A stretch of DNA of 64,000 nt from Variovorax paradoxus (GCF_009755665.1 NZ_CP046622.1:1860001-1924000); one strand, 5' to 3'. Positions 40,095-48,390 are shown, counted from the first letter of the stretch. Notes: a model not told the origin generated them from the letters alone. Numbers and translations: made by a program.

Positions 40095-41105
40095 TCACGG
40101 GCTGCCGTTCGAAGTCAGCTGAAGCCGCACCGTGGCCGGCATGCCGAGCCGCAGCTGGTCTTCCTTGTCGTCGACCATCACGCGGATTTCATACACAAGG
40201 CTGCTGCGCAGCTCTTCGGTCTGCACCGTCTTGGGCGTGAACTCGGCCACCGAGGAGATGTAGCCCACCTTGCCCGCAACCGGCCGGTGGGGATGGCTGT
40301 CGGTGGTGACGCTCGCCTGCTGGCCGGGGCGCACGCGGCCGAGGTCGGGCTCGGCCACGTAGGCCCGCACCCACTTGGGATCGGTGATGGCCAGCGTGAA
40401 GGCCGGGCGCTGCGGCGAGGCCATGTCGCCGGGTTCGAGCAGGCGGGCGCGCACCACCGCGTCGATGGGAGACTTGAGCTCGGCTTCGGCCAGCTGGTGG
40501 TTCATGAGCGCGAGGTCGGCGCGGGCCGATTCGAGCTGCGCCTGTGCCTGCGCAATGTCTTCCTTGCGCGGACCGGCCACCGCAAGCTGCTGCGCCTTGC
40601 GCGCGTTGTCCAGCTGCGCAAGCGCCACCTTGCGGCGCGCCTGTGCGCTGTCGAGGTCTTGCTGGCTCACGGCGCGGCCGGCCGTGGTCTGGCCGATGGC
40701 CTGCAGGCGCGCGAGCTGCTGCTGCGCCAGGTCGGCATCGGCCTGCGCGGCGGCGACCTGCGCGCCGGCCTGTGCCAGTTCTTCGGGGCGGCTGCCGGTC
40801 TTCAGCCGCAGCAGCGCCTGTTCCTGCACGCCGATGCGCGCCTGCGATTGCGCCACGCGCAGCGCCAGCGAGCGGGTGTCCAGTTTGCCCAGCACCTGCC
40901 CGGCGCGCACAGGGTCGCCTTCGCGCAGGGCGAGTTCCGCCACGCGCTCGTTGGCGTTGAAGGCCAGCGAGACCTGGCGCACATCGACATTGCCGTACAG
41001 CACGAGCGTGTCGGACGGCGGTGCCGAGCGATGGAGGTACCACCAGCCACCCGCCGTGACGGCGAGCGCCACGAGGGCAACGGCGATGAGAGGTTTCTTG
41101 TTCAT
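40095..41105 (-). CDS. HlyD/EmrA-type membrane fusion protein (YbhG-like)
   Basis: A 336-residue periplasmic adaptor with one N-terminal membrane anchor (PLIAVALVALAVTAGGWWYL), the lipoyl-like half motifs (GNVDVRQVSLAFNANERV and EAELKSPIDAVVRARLLEPGD), a long alpha-helical hairpin rich in Ala and Gln (about 85-210), and a beta-barrel domain. It links the inner-membrane ABC exporter to the outer-membrane channel. The ATG at 41105 starts the anchor; the frame extends 16 codons upstream without homology. It is the first gene of the exporter operon and divergent from the TetR gene. Confidence 0.94.
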   Translation of the reverse strand: MNKKPLIAVALVALAVTAGGWWYLHRSAPPSDTLVLYGNVDVRQVSLAFNANERVAELALREGDPVRAGQVLGKLDTRSLALRVAQSQARIGVQEQALLRLKTGSRPEELAQAGAQVAAAQADADLAQQQLARLQAIGQTTAGRAVSQQDLDSAQARRKVALAQLDNARKAQQLAVAGPRKEDIAQAQAQLESARADLALMNHQLAEAELKSPIDAVVRARLLEPGDMASPQRPAFTLAITDPKWVRAYVAEPDLGRVRPGQQASVTTDSHPHRPVAGKVGYISSVAEFTPKTVQTEELRSSLVYEIRVMVDDKEDQLRLGMPATVRLQLTSNGSP

Positions 41106-41149
41106 GAGCGGTTCCTGCCGGGTTCCAGACTTGGAGTGGCCGCATGTTA

Positions 41150-41165
41150 TCAAATTTAAATTTGA
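41150..41165. promoter_or_regulatory. Perfect palindrome between hlyD and tetR genes (candidate TetR operator)
   Basis: TCAAATTTAAATTTGA is a perfect 16-base palindrome, followed by a further ATTTG/AAATTTGAA-type half-repeat. It lies midway in the 97-base divergent gap, the usual place for a TetR operator controlling both transcripts. Confidence 0.65.
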
Positions 41166-41202
41166 ATTTGAAGTACTTTTTCATTTCGATTAACCTAGGG
41201 CC

Positions 41203-41925
41203 ATGGCATCACGCTCTTCCAGTACCCGTTCTCCCGCTCCACGCCAGACAGCCGCCCGCACCCCGCGCACCGATGGCAACGCCACCCGGCTGCACATCCT
41301 CGAGACGGCCGGCCAGCTGTTTGCGGAACGCGGCTTCGCCGAAAGCACCAGCAAGGAAATCTGCACACGCGCCGGCACCAACATGGCCGCCGTCAATTAC
41401 CACTTCGGCAGCAGGGACGGCCTATACGAGGCCGTGCTCATCGAGGCGCACCGGCAGCTAGTGAGCATGGATGAGCTGGTCAGCCTGGCCAGCGTGCCGG
41501 CCGACCCGCGGCTCAAGCTGCGCACCTTTCTCACGCATCTGATGGAGATGGGCAGCCAGCCCAAGGCGCCGTGGGGATTCCGGGTGGTGCTGCGCGAGGC
41601 GCTGTCGCCTTCACCGGCGCTGCCGGTGATGGTGCGCCAGGCGGTGCTGCCCAAGGCCAAGCTGATCCGCGGCCTGATCGGCGGCATCATGGGCCTGCCC
41701 GACGACCATCCCTCGGTGCAGCGGGCCATGCTCTTCGTGGTGCTGCCCTGCATCGTGATGACGGTGGCCCCCAAGGACCTGCGCAACGAAGTGCTGCCGG
41801 CCCTGAAGAACACCGAGGGCCTGGCGGACGACCTGATGCGTTATGTCTTCGCCGGCCTCGACGCCGTTGCGAAGGAAGCCAGGGCCGCGGCGCCCGCTGC
41901 CGCTACAGCTGGAAAGCGACGGTGA
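41203..41925 (+). CDS. TetR-family regulator (CecR-like)
   Basis: A 240-residue TetR regulator. After a Ser/Arg-rich start, residues 25-75 hold the helix-turn-helix (ILETAGQLFAERGFAESTSKEICTRAGTNMAAVNYHFGSRDGLY); the C-terminal ligand domain resembles the DUF1956/CecR type (FRVVLREALSPSPALPVMV). Its place opposite a YbhGFSR-like exporter mirrors E. coli cecR, so it is probably the ligand-released repressor of that operon. Its last 23 bases overlap the convergent cardiolipin synthase gene. Confidence 0.93.
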   Translation: MASRSSSTRSPAPRQTAARTPRTDGNATRLHILETAGQLFAERGFAESTSKEICTRAGTNMAAVNYHFGSRDGLYEAVLIEAHRQLVSMDELVSLASVPADPRLKLRTFLTHLMEMGSQPKAPWGFRVVLREALSPSPALPVMVRQAVLPKAKLIRGLIGGIMGLPDDHPSVQRAMLFVVLPCIVMTVAPKDLRNEVLPALKNTEGLADDLMRYVFAGLDAVAKEARAAAPAAATAGKRR

Positions 41926-43282
41926 GCAGCAGCCCCTCGGCCACGTCGCGCAAGAGGCCCGGGCGCCGGGCGCGGTAGGGCTCGCCGGCGGAGGCCGTGG
42001 TTTCGATCCACTCGGCCAGCCAGTCGATTTCATGCGGGCCGTAGAACACAACGGCCGCCTCGTGGTTGAGCAGCAGGCTGCGCAGGTCGAGGTTGATCGA
42101 TCCGCACATGGCCAGCTCGTTGTCGACCACCACCGCCTTGGCATGCGCCATGAAGGGCAGCATGCGAAAGCTCACGCCCGCGCGGGCCAGGTCGCGCATG
42201 GCGCGTGCGCGCACGAAGTCCGCCAGGCGGTGGTTCGACTGCGCAGGCATTGCGATGGTGACCTGCACGCCGCGCCGCGCGGCCAGCCGCAGCGCATCGC
42301 GCAGCCCGTCGCCGGGCACGAAATAGGGCGTGATGGCAAGCACGCGGTGCTCGGCCCGAAAGCAGGCATCGATCAGCAGCGCGTGGGCGGTGTCCTCGGT
42401 CTGGTCGGGGCCGCTCGGCAGGAACTGCGCCATGGCGCAGCCCGGGCCCTCCTGCACGTCGTCGGCCGTAATGGCGCGCGCCTTGCGGCTGCGTACCGAG
42501 CTCCAGTCATGGTCGAACTGCCGCGCCGCCGCCGCGGCCACGCTGCCGCGCAGGTCGAACGAAAGATCGTGCCAGGCTTGGGGGTATCTCTCGCTGCCGG
42601 TGAAGTATTCGCCTGCCAGGTTGCGGCCGCCCGACCACAGCCAGCCGTCGTCGGCAATGGTGAACTTGCGGTGGTTGCGCAGGTTGCGCGGCCCGATGCG
42701 GCGCAGGCTGAAGAAGGGGCGGAACACCGCGACCTCGCCGCCTGCCGAGCGCAGCACTTCGAAGTGGCGGCGCGGCAAGGTCAGCGCGCCGAAGCCGTCG
42801 AGCAGCACGCGCACCTTGATGCCTTCGCGCGCGCGTTGCGCCAGCCGCTCGATGACGGCGCGGCCCATCGCGTCGTCTCCGATGATGAAGGTGCACACGT
42901 CGATGCGCTCCCGCGCGCCGTCGATCACCTGCCACAGCGCCTCGCGCGCGGCTTCGCCGTCGGCATGCAGGCGGATCGCGCAGCGCCCGGGCGGCGCAAG
43001 GCCGAAGCTCTCGATCAGGTCGGCCGCCCAGTGCCCCGGTGGCATCGAGCGCGGCGGCCGTGGCGAGCCCGCCGGGCGCAGCTTGCGCTGGCCGAACAGC
43101 AGGTAGGCCGGCAGGATCAGGTAGGGCATGAGAACCAGCCCCATGACCCAGGCAATGGCGGTGGTGGGCGCGCGCTGCTCGCGGCGCGCGCGCGTGGTCA
43201 GTATGTAGACCAGCAGCGCGAAGGTGACGACGAGAAAATGCTGTGACGGTGAAGGCAGCCAGTCGAAACTCGTGTTCGGCAT
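41903..43282 (-). CDS. cls: Cardiolipin synthase (phospholipase D family)
   Basis: A 459-residue membrane enzyme that joins two phosphatidylglycerols to cardiolipin and glycerol. Two N-terminal hydrophobic segments (HFLVVTFALLVYILT and AIAWVMGLVLMPYLILPAYL) anchor it; two HKD motifs follow, NHRKFTIADDGWLWSGG in the first half and HAKAVVVDNELAMCGS in the second, each with HxKxxxxD. The length is normal. Whether it is ClsA- or ClsC-like cannot be judged by eye. It is followed by a convergent TetR gene and lies 40 bases after the glutathione transferase gene. Confidence 0.92.
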   Translation of the reverse strand: MPNTSFDWLPSPSQHFLVVTFALLVYILTTRARREQRAPTTAIAWVMGLVLMPYLILPAYLLFGQRKLRPAGSPRPPRSMPPGHWAADLIESFGLAPPGRCAIRLHADGEAAREALWQVIDGARERIDVCTFIIGDDAMGRAVIERLAQRAREGIKVRVLLDGFGALTLPRRHFEVLRSAGGEVAVFRPFFSLRRIGPRNLRNHRKFTIADDGWLWSGGRNLAGEYFTGSERYPQAWHDLSFDLRGSVAAAAARQFDHDWSSVRSRKARAITADDVQEGPGCAMAQFLPSGPDQTEDTAHALLIDACFRAEHRVLAITPYFVPGDGLRDALRLAARRGVQVTIAMPAQSNHRLADFVRARAMRDLARAGVSFRMLPFMAHAKAVVVDNELAMCGSINLDLRSLLLNHEAAVVFYGPHEIDWLAEWIETTASAGEPYRARRPGLLRDVAEGLLLTVAFQL

Positions 43283-43322
43283 GCGGCAATGATGCCTGAG
43301 GACCGGGTGAGGCCGCCAGCGA

Positions 43323-44009
43323 TCAGCGCGGCATCAGGAACGAGGCCACGTCGCGCCCTTCGGAGGCGAGAAAGCGCATCATCGGATCTACCACCGTTCG
43401 CACCGCGGGCCGCTCGCCCATGCGGCTGCGCCACGCCAGGAGCCGCGGCGTGGCCTCAGTCATGCGGGCACCCTTGCGGTCGGCAAAGATGCAGGCCATG
43501 TAGAAGGCGATGTCGGCGAAGGAATACGGACCGGCGAGGTAATCGCGCGTGGCCAGCAGGCCTTCCATCTCGTCGTAGTAGCGCGCGCAGGCGGCGCAAG
43601 CCGCGACGGCTGGCGCGCTCTGCATGTCGTGCTGCAGGCCAAAGAGCCTGATCACGTTGGGGAAGAAGACCTCGTCGGACTTCTGCTCCAGCTGCCGCGC
43701 CCGTGCCCGTTCGGCAATGCCTTGGGGCCACAGCGCGAGGTGCGCAGGGCCTGGGTAGCGGTCTTCGAGGTATTCGAAGATCTGCGTCGAGTCGAACAGC
43801 TCGACCTCGCCGTCGATGAGCACCGGCACCTGCTGCTTGACGGGGTTGATGCGCAGCACATCCGGGTGCTTGGGCTCGTAGGCATCGCCCTTGGTGAACG
43901 GCACCATCACCAGTTCGAAGTCGATGCCTTTTTCGAGCGCGGCGATCTGCACCTTCGCGCCGAACATGCTGAGGGGGCCTGAGTAGATTTTTGTGGTGGT
44001 CTTTGTCAT
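43323..44009 (-). CDS. Glutathione S-transferase family protein
   Basis: A 228-residue cytosolic GST. The N-terminal thioredoxin-like domain has the catalytic Ser region (YSGPLSMFGAKVQIAALEKGIDFELV), the cis-Pro QQVPVLIDGE and the glutathione-binding ELFDSTQIFEYLEDRYP; the C-terminal helical domain begins at about residue 95 with YSFADIAFYMACIF. Substrate unknown. It is separated from the MetE-like gene by 27 bases on the same strand and could be co-transcribed with it. Confidence 0.92.
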   Translation of the reverse strand: MTKTTTKIYSGPLSMFGAKVQIAALEKGIDFELVMVPFTKGDAYEPKHPDVLRINPVKQQVPVLIDGEVELFDSTQIFEYLEDRYPGPAHLALWPQGIAERARARQLEQKSDEVFFPNVIRLFGLQHDMQSAPAVAACAACARYYDEMEGLLATRDYLAGPYSFADIAFYMACIFADRKGARMTEATPRLLAWRSRMGERPAVRTVVDPMMRFLASEGRDVASFLMPR

Positions 44010-44036
44010 GCCCCCGACTTCACCAGAAATGGCGCT

Positions 44037-45158
44037 TCAGGTCGAGCCCCACACCTCTTGTGCCGTCTCGACCACCAGGCGCAGCTTGTTGCGTTGCGCT
44101 TCCACCGCAATGTTGTTGCCGTGCACCGTGCTCGAGAAGCCGCACTGCGGCGACAGCGCGAGCTGCTCGAGCGGCGCGTACTTGGCGGCGTCCTCGATGC
44201 GGCGCTTGAGCTCGTCATTGTCTTCCATCTCGCCGAACTTGGTGGTCACGAGGCCCAGCACCACGGTCTTGCCCTTGGGCAGGTAGCGCAGCGGCTTGAA
44301 GTCGCCCGAGCGGGCGTCGTCGTACTCCATGAAGTACGCGTCCAGGTCCATCTCCTTCAGGAGCGCCTCGGCCACGGGCTCGTAATTGCCGGCCGCGGCG
44401 TGCGTGCTCTTGAAGTTGCCGCGGCACAGGTGCATGGCCAGCAGCATGCCCGGCGGCTTCTGCGCCACCACCTTGTTGATGAAGGCCGCATAGCGGTGGG
44501 GCAGTTCGTTGGGATCGTCGCCGCGCTTGCGGGCCGCTTCGCGCATGTGCTCGTCGCACAGGTAGGCCAGGTTGGTGTCGTCCATCTGCACGTAGGTGCA
44601 GCCGGCCGCGGCCAGCGAGCGCAGTTCGTCGCCATAGGCCTTGGCCACGTCGTCGTAGAACACCGGGTCGAGCTCTGGATACGCGTCCTTGCTGATGCCG
44701 GCGCGGCCGCCGCGGAAGTGCAGCATCGTCGGCGAGGGAATGGTCACCTTCGGCGTGCGGCCCGCGGACACCTGGCTCTTCAGGTACTGGAAGTCGGCCA
44801 GCTGGATGTCCTTGACGTGGCGCACCTTGTCGATCACGCGCATCGCGGGCGGAGCCAGTTCCTCGGTGCCGTCGGGCTTGCGGATGGTGACCGGAATGTC
44901 GGTTTTCACGCCGCCGAGCTGGTCGAGAAAGTCGATGTGGAAGTACGTGCGGCGGAACTCGCCGTCGGTAATGCTCTTCAGGCCAATGTCTTCCTGGAAT
45001 CGGACGATCTCGGTGATGGCCTTGTCTTCGACCTTGCGCAGTTGCTCGGGCGTGATCTCGCCCTTGGCGTTCTGCTCGCGTGCTTCGAGCAGGTATTTGG
45101 GACGCAGAAAACTGCCGACGTGGTCATAGCGGGCGGGCAGGGCGGCGTGCTGGGACAT
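44037..45158 (-). CDS. Cobalamin-independent methionine synthase C-terminal-domain (core-MetE-like) methyltransferase
   Basis: A 373-residue protein equal to the catalytic C-terminal half of MetE. The zinc set is complete: His243 and Cys245 in AMHLCRGNF, Glu278 in FMEYDDARSG and Cys339 in SPQCGFSS. The N-terminal MetE repeat for polyglutamyl folate is absent, as in short MetE relatives that take methyl groups from other donors. It probably moves a methyl group to a thiol acceptor. It is divergent from vanA, sharing a gap with two TGTATACA sites. The ATG at 45158 follows a GGAGA site; the frame extends upstream without homology. Confidence 0.85.
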   Translation of the reverse strand: MSQHAALPARYDHVGSFLRPKYLLEAREQNAKGEITPEQLRKVEDKAITEIVRFQEDIGLKSITDGEFRRTYFHIDFLDQLGGVKTDIPVTIRKPDGTEELAPPAMRVIDKVRHVKDIQLADFQYLKSQVSAGRTPKVTIPSPTMLHFRGGRAGISKDAYPELDPVFYDDVAKAYGDELRSLAAAGCTYVQMDDTNLAYLCDEHMREAARKRGDDPNELPHRYAAFINKVVAQKPPGMLLAMHLCRGNFKSTHAAAGNYEPVAEALLKEMDLDAYFMEYDDARSGDFKPLRYLPKGKTVVLGLVTTKFGEMEDNDELKRRIEDAAKYAPLEQLALSPQCGFSSTVHGNNIAVEAQRNKLRLVVETAQEVWGST

Positions 45159-45218
45159 GGAAATCTCCGTCGTGGCTGTAAACGAATCAAGCATCGTATC
45201 GCCTTGGAAACTTATGCG

Positions 45219-45229
45219 TCTGTATACAT
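45219..45229. promoter_or_regulatory. Operator-like site 1, vanA / MetE-like divergent gap
   Basis: TCTGTATACAT, containing the perfect palindrome TGTATACA, a core typical of FCD-type GntR operators. It is closer to the MetE-like gene, 61 bases upstream of its start. Confidence 0.55.
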
Positions 45230-45282
45230 CGAACTCGGTAGTTACCCTGCGTTTGGCGGTTTTTAGTGGAATTTTTCTGAAT

Positions 45283-45293
45283 TCTGTATACAT
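45283..45293. promoter_or_regulatory. Operator-like site 2, directly before vanA
   Basis: A second, identical TCTGTATACAT ending 9 bases before the vanA start codon, 64 bases from site 1. So close to the ATG it must overlap the promoter's downstream end or the ribosome site, as expected of a repressor site. Confidence 0.55.
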
Positions 45294-45302
45294 TGAGTAT
45301 TC

Positions 45303-46409
45303 ATGAAGACGCCAAAGCCCACTTTCCCGCTGAACGCCTGGTATGCCGCCGCCTACGACGTCGAAGTGCGTCACGCGCTGCTGCCGCGCACCATCTGCAA
45401 TGAAAAACTCGTGTTGTTCCGCCGCACCGACGGCCAGGTCGCCGCACTCGAAGATGCCTGCTGGCATCGGTTGATGCCGCTGTCGCTGGGCAAGCTCGAA
45501 GGCGACGAAGTGGTGTGCGGCTATCACGGTCTGGTCTACAACAGCCAGGGCCGCTGCACCCACATGCCCAGCCAGGAAACGCTGAACCCCTCGGCCTGCG
45601 TGCGCAGCTTTCCGGTGGTGGAGAAGCACCGCTTCGTCTGGATATGGCCGGGCGATCCGGCCAAGGCCGACCCGGCGCTGGTGCCCGACATGCACTGGAA
45701 CGACGACCCCGCCTGGGCCGGCGACGGCAAGATGATTCGCGTGAACTGCGACTACCGCCTTGTGGTCGACAACCTGATGGACCTGACGCACGAGACCTTC
45801 GTGCACGGCTCCTCCATCGGCAACCGCGAAGTGGCCGAGGCGCCCTTCGTTGCCACGCACGGCGACCGCTCGGCCACCGTCACGCGCTGGATGGAGAGCA
45901 TCGACGCGCCGCCGTTCTGGGGCGGGCAGATACGCCATGCGCGCGGCTACACCGGCAAGGTCGACCGCTGGCAGATCATCCGCTTCGAGGGGCCTTGCAC
46001 CGTGAACATCGATGTCGGCGTGGCCGAGGCAGGCAGCGGCGCGGTGCCGAAGGACGGCAACCCCGGCGATCGCAGCAAGGGCGTGAACGGCTACGTGCTG
46101 AACACCATCACGCCCGAGACGGACAAGACCTGCCTCTACTTCTGGGCCTTTGCGCGCAACTACTGCCTGGGTGAACAGCGGCTCACGCACGAGCTGCGCG
46201 AAGGCGTGGCCGGCATCTTCCGCGAGGACGAAATCGTGCTCGAGGCACAGCAGAAGGCGATGGACGAGCGTCCGGACCACCAGTTCTACAACCTCAACAT
46301 CGACGCCGGCTCGATGTGGGCGCGCCGCCTGATCGATCGCATGATCGAGAAGGAAAAGCCCGCGCGCGCTGCGATTCCGATCCGCCCCGCCGAGAAGCAG
46401 GCCGCATGA
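45303..46409 (+). CDS. vanA: Rieske oxygenase, vanillate O-demethylase-type oxygenase subunit
   Basis: A 368-residue oxygenase of the VanA group, which oxidatively removes the methyl of methoxy-aromatic acids such as vanillate as formaldehyde. The Rieske ligands are Cys53-X-His55 (CWHR) and Cys72-X2-His75 (CGYHG); the mononuclear iron site is in DNLMDLTHETFVHGSSIGNREV, with the remaining Asp later. The colinear blocks APPFWGGQIR and NIDAGSMWARRLIDRMI match VanA. The stop overlaps the GntR start by four bases and VanB is the reductase partner. Vanillate is the likely, not proven, substrate. Confidence 0.9.
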   Translation: MKTPKPTFPLNAWYAAAYDVEVRHALLPRTICNEKLVLFRRTDGQVAALEDACWHRLMPLSLGKLEGDEVVCGYHGLVYNSQGRCTHMPSQETLNPSACVRSFPVVEKHRFVWIWPGDPAKADPALVPDMHWNDDPAWAGDGKMIRVNCDYRLVVDNLMDLTHETFVHGSSIGNREVAEAPFVATHGDRSATVTRWMESIDAPPFWGGQIRHARGYTGKVDRWQIIRFEGPCTVNIDVGVAEAGSGAVPKDGNPGDRSKGVNGYVLNTITPETDKTCLYFWAFARNYCLGEQRLTHELREGVAGIFREDEIVLEAQQKAMDERPDHQFYNLNIDAGSMWARRLIDRMIEKEKPARAAIPIRPAEKQAA

Positions 46410-47206
46410 AGACTGCGGCCAACTCTCCCGTCTCTCCCGTCTCTCCCGTCTCGCCCATCGAAGCCGGCGACGGCGGCAGCTCGCAGGCCGTGAAGGCGCA
46501 GCTGCGCCTGCGCGAAATGATCCTGGCGGGCGAACTGCCGGGCGGCGCGCGCATTGCCGAAGTGGCCATCTCCGAGCAGCTCGGCGTCTCGCGCACGCCG
46601 GTGCGCAGCGCACTCATGCGTCTGGAGCAAGAAGGCCTGCTCGAGGCGCTGCCCAACGGCGGCTATGCGGTGCGCACTTTTTCCGAGCGCGACGTGGCCG
46701 ACGCCATCGAACTGCGCGGCACGCTCGAAGGCCTGGTGGCGCGGCTCGCGGCCGAGCGCGGCGCAGCGCCGGTGGTGCTGCGCGAGGCGCGCGCCTGCCT
46801 GGCACGCATCGACGAACTGCTGCGCGAACCCGCACTCGACGACGCGGCTTTTTCGCGATACGTCACACACAACGAAAAGTTTCACGCGCTGCTCTGCGAA
46901 ATGGCGGCGAGCCCTGTGATTGCGCAGCAGCTCGAGCGCGTGATCAACCTGCCGTTCGCATCGCCTTCGGGCTTTGTCGTCGTGCAGGCCAATTCGCCCG
47001 CCGCGCGCGACATGCTCGTCATTGCGCAAGACCAGCACCTGCAGGTGCTCGACGCCATCGAGGCCGGCGAGGGCTCGCGCGCCGAGGCGCTGATGCGCGA
47101 GCACAGCCGCATTGCGCGCCGCAACCTGCGCGAGGCGCTGCACGGCACGCCCGGTGCCGAGCGGCGCGCACTGCCCGGCGTGCAATTGATTCGCCGGCGC
47201 GGCTGA
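46406..47206 (+). CDS. GntR-family (FCD) regulator, VanR-like
   Basis: A 266-residue FCD-type GntR regulator: winged helix at about residues 25-85 (AQLRLREMILAGELPGGARI ... EQLGVSRTPVRSALMRLEQEGLL) and a C-terminal FCD domain with the metal His in THNEKFHALLCEMA. Its gene is nested between the two demethylase subunits and starts within the vanA stop (ATGA). It is probably a repressor of this operon, acting at the TGTATACA sites and relieved by the aromatic substrate. Near the N-terminus a short tandem repeat encodes Ser-Pro-Val three times. Confidence 0.9.
   Translation: MKTAANSPVSPVSPVSPIEAGDGGSSQAVKAQLRLREMILAGELPGGARIAEVAISEQLGVSRTPVRSALMRLEQEGLLEALPNGGYAVRTFSERDVADAIELRGTLEGLVARLAAERGAAPVVLREARACLARIDELLREPALDDAAFSRYVTHNEKFHALLCEMAASPVIAQQLERVINLPFASPSGFVVVQANSPAARDMLVIAQDQHLQVLDAIEAGEGSRAEALMREHSRIARRNLREALHGTPGAERRALPGVQLIRRRG
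46424..46458 (+). repeat. Nine-base tandem repeat in the GntR gene
   Basis: TCTCCCGTC occurs three times in tandem with a fourth, degenerate copy (TCGCCCATC), encoding Ser-Pro-Val units before the DNA-binding domain. Changes in copy number would keep the reading frame, since each unit is three codons. Confidence 0.8.
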
Positions 47207-47250
47207 GCGAACGGCCTTTCTCTTCCTTTTTTGCTGTTGGTGTTCCCCCG

Positions 47251-48237
47251 ATGAAAAGCGATCTTCAATGGATGCAGGCGCAGGTCGTTGCGCTGCGCGA
47301 CGTCACGCCCACGGTGCGCGAGTTCGAACTGCGGCCGGAGCCGGGCTTTGCCGCCACCTACGAGCCCGGTTCGCACCTGCAAGTGCAGGTGATGACGGCC
47401 CAGGGCAAGTTGCAGATGCGCTCTTACTCGCTGGTGGGCGAGGGCGACGGCCAGTGCTGGCGCATTGCCGTGAAGCGGCTCGACGACGGCCGCGGCGGCT
47501 CGCTGGCGATGTGGCGCCTGGCCGTGGGCGACCGGCTGCAGGTGAGCGCGCCGCAGAACCACTTTCTGCTCGACACCAGCGCACCGGGTTACCTGCTCGT
47601 GGCCGGCGGCATCGGCATCACGCCGCTGGTGCTGATGGCCGAGCGCCTGGGCGAGCATGCGCGGCGCACCGGCGTGCCCGTGAAGATGCTCTATGGCGCG
47701 CGCCATGCCGGAGAGTTTGCCTATCTCGACCGGTTGCGCGAGGCGTTGGGCGAGCACGTTGCGGCGCATGAAGGCGCAGCGCCCATCGACTTTGCATCGG
47801 CCATCGCTGCTTTGCCCCAGGGCGGTCAGCTCTACAGCTGCGGGCCGGTGCCCATGCTCGAAGCCGTCAAGCGCGCGTGGCAGGCTGCGGGCCGCCCCCC
47901 GGCCGACCTGCGCTTCGAAACCTTCGGCAGCAGCGGGCGCCTCGCAACGCAGGCCTTCACGGTTCGCATTCCGCGGCACGACCTGGCGATTACCGTGCCG
48001 GCCGATTGCACCTTGCTTGAGGCGCTGGACGCCGCCGGCGTGGAAACGCTGTGGGACTGCAAACGCGGCGAGTGCGGCTTGTGCGCCATGGACGTGCTTG
48101 CTGTCGACGGAGAGGTCGACCATCGCGACGTGTTCCTGAGCGAGCACGAGAAGCAGGCGGCCACTCGCATCTGCGCCTGCGTGTCGCGTGCCGTGGGCAC
48201 CCTCACGCTCGACTCTTCGTACCGGCCCGACAGCTGA
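47251..48237 (+). CDS. vanB: Vanillate O-demethylase-type oxidoreductase subunit
   Basis: A 328-residue reductase that passes electrons from NAD(P)H through flavin and a plant-type [2Fe-2S] cluster to VanA. The order is flavin-binding domain (RSYSLVGEGDGQCWRIAVKR), nucleotide domain (VAGGIGITPLVLMAERLG) and C-terminal ferredoxin domain (DCKRGECGLCAMDVL with later ICAC supplying the fourth Cys). It lies 44 bases after the GntR gene in the same operon. The length is normal for VanB-type reductases. Confidence 0.92.
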   Translation: MKSDLQWMQAQVVALRDVTPTVREFELRPEPGFAATYEPGSHLQVQVMTAQGKLQMRSYSLVGEGDGQCWRIAVKRLDDGRGGSLAMWRLAVGDRLQVSAPQNHFLLDTSAPGYLLVAGGIGITPLVLMAERLGEHARRTGVPVKMLYGARHAGEFAYLDRLREALGEHVAAHEGAAPIDFASAIAALPQGGQLYSCGPVPMLEAVKRAWQAAGRPPADLRFETFGSSGRLATQAFTVRIPRHDLAITVPADCTLLEALDAAGVETLWDCKRGECGLCAMDVLAVDGEVDHRDVFLSEHEKQAATRICACVSRAVGTLTLDSSYRPDS

Positions 48238-48244
48238 AATCCGG

Positions 48245-48283
48245 TTGCGCGATCATCGCGCAGTTCATTTATTCATCGCGCAA
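48245..48283. promoter_or_regulatory. Triple half-site, IclR-type operator candidate, upstream of livK
   Basis: TTGCGCGAT (48245), ATCGCGCAG (48255) and ATCGCGCAA (48275). The first two form a palindrome (TGCGCGAT-C-ATCGCGCA); the third is a direct repeat of the second exactly 20 bases on. This palindrome-plus-direct-repeat geometry is that of PcaU/PobR-type IclR regulators. No IclR gene is in the window. Confidence 0.5.
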
Positions 48284-48300
48284 CAAAGCCCCGGCCCGGG

Positions 48301-48328
48301 GGCGGAGTAGGTGATTGCCTGCTCCGCC
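48301..48328 (+). terminator. Hairpin between vanB and livK
   Basis: GGCGGAG and CTCCGCC are seven-base arms (plus an inner GG/CC pair) around TAGGTGATTGCCTG. No T-run follows. It may weakly end the van transcript or sit in the liv leader. Confidence 0.4.
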
Positions 48329-48390
48329 GCATGTTGCAAAGTGTTGAAAAATGGCCCCTGGTTCGTATTCGTCTCTCCAAGGAAAACCTC

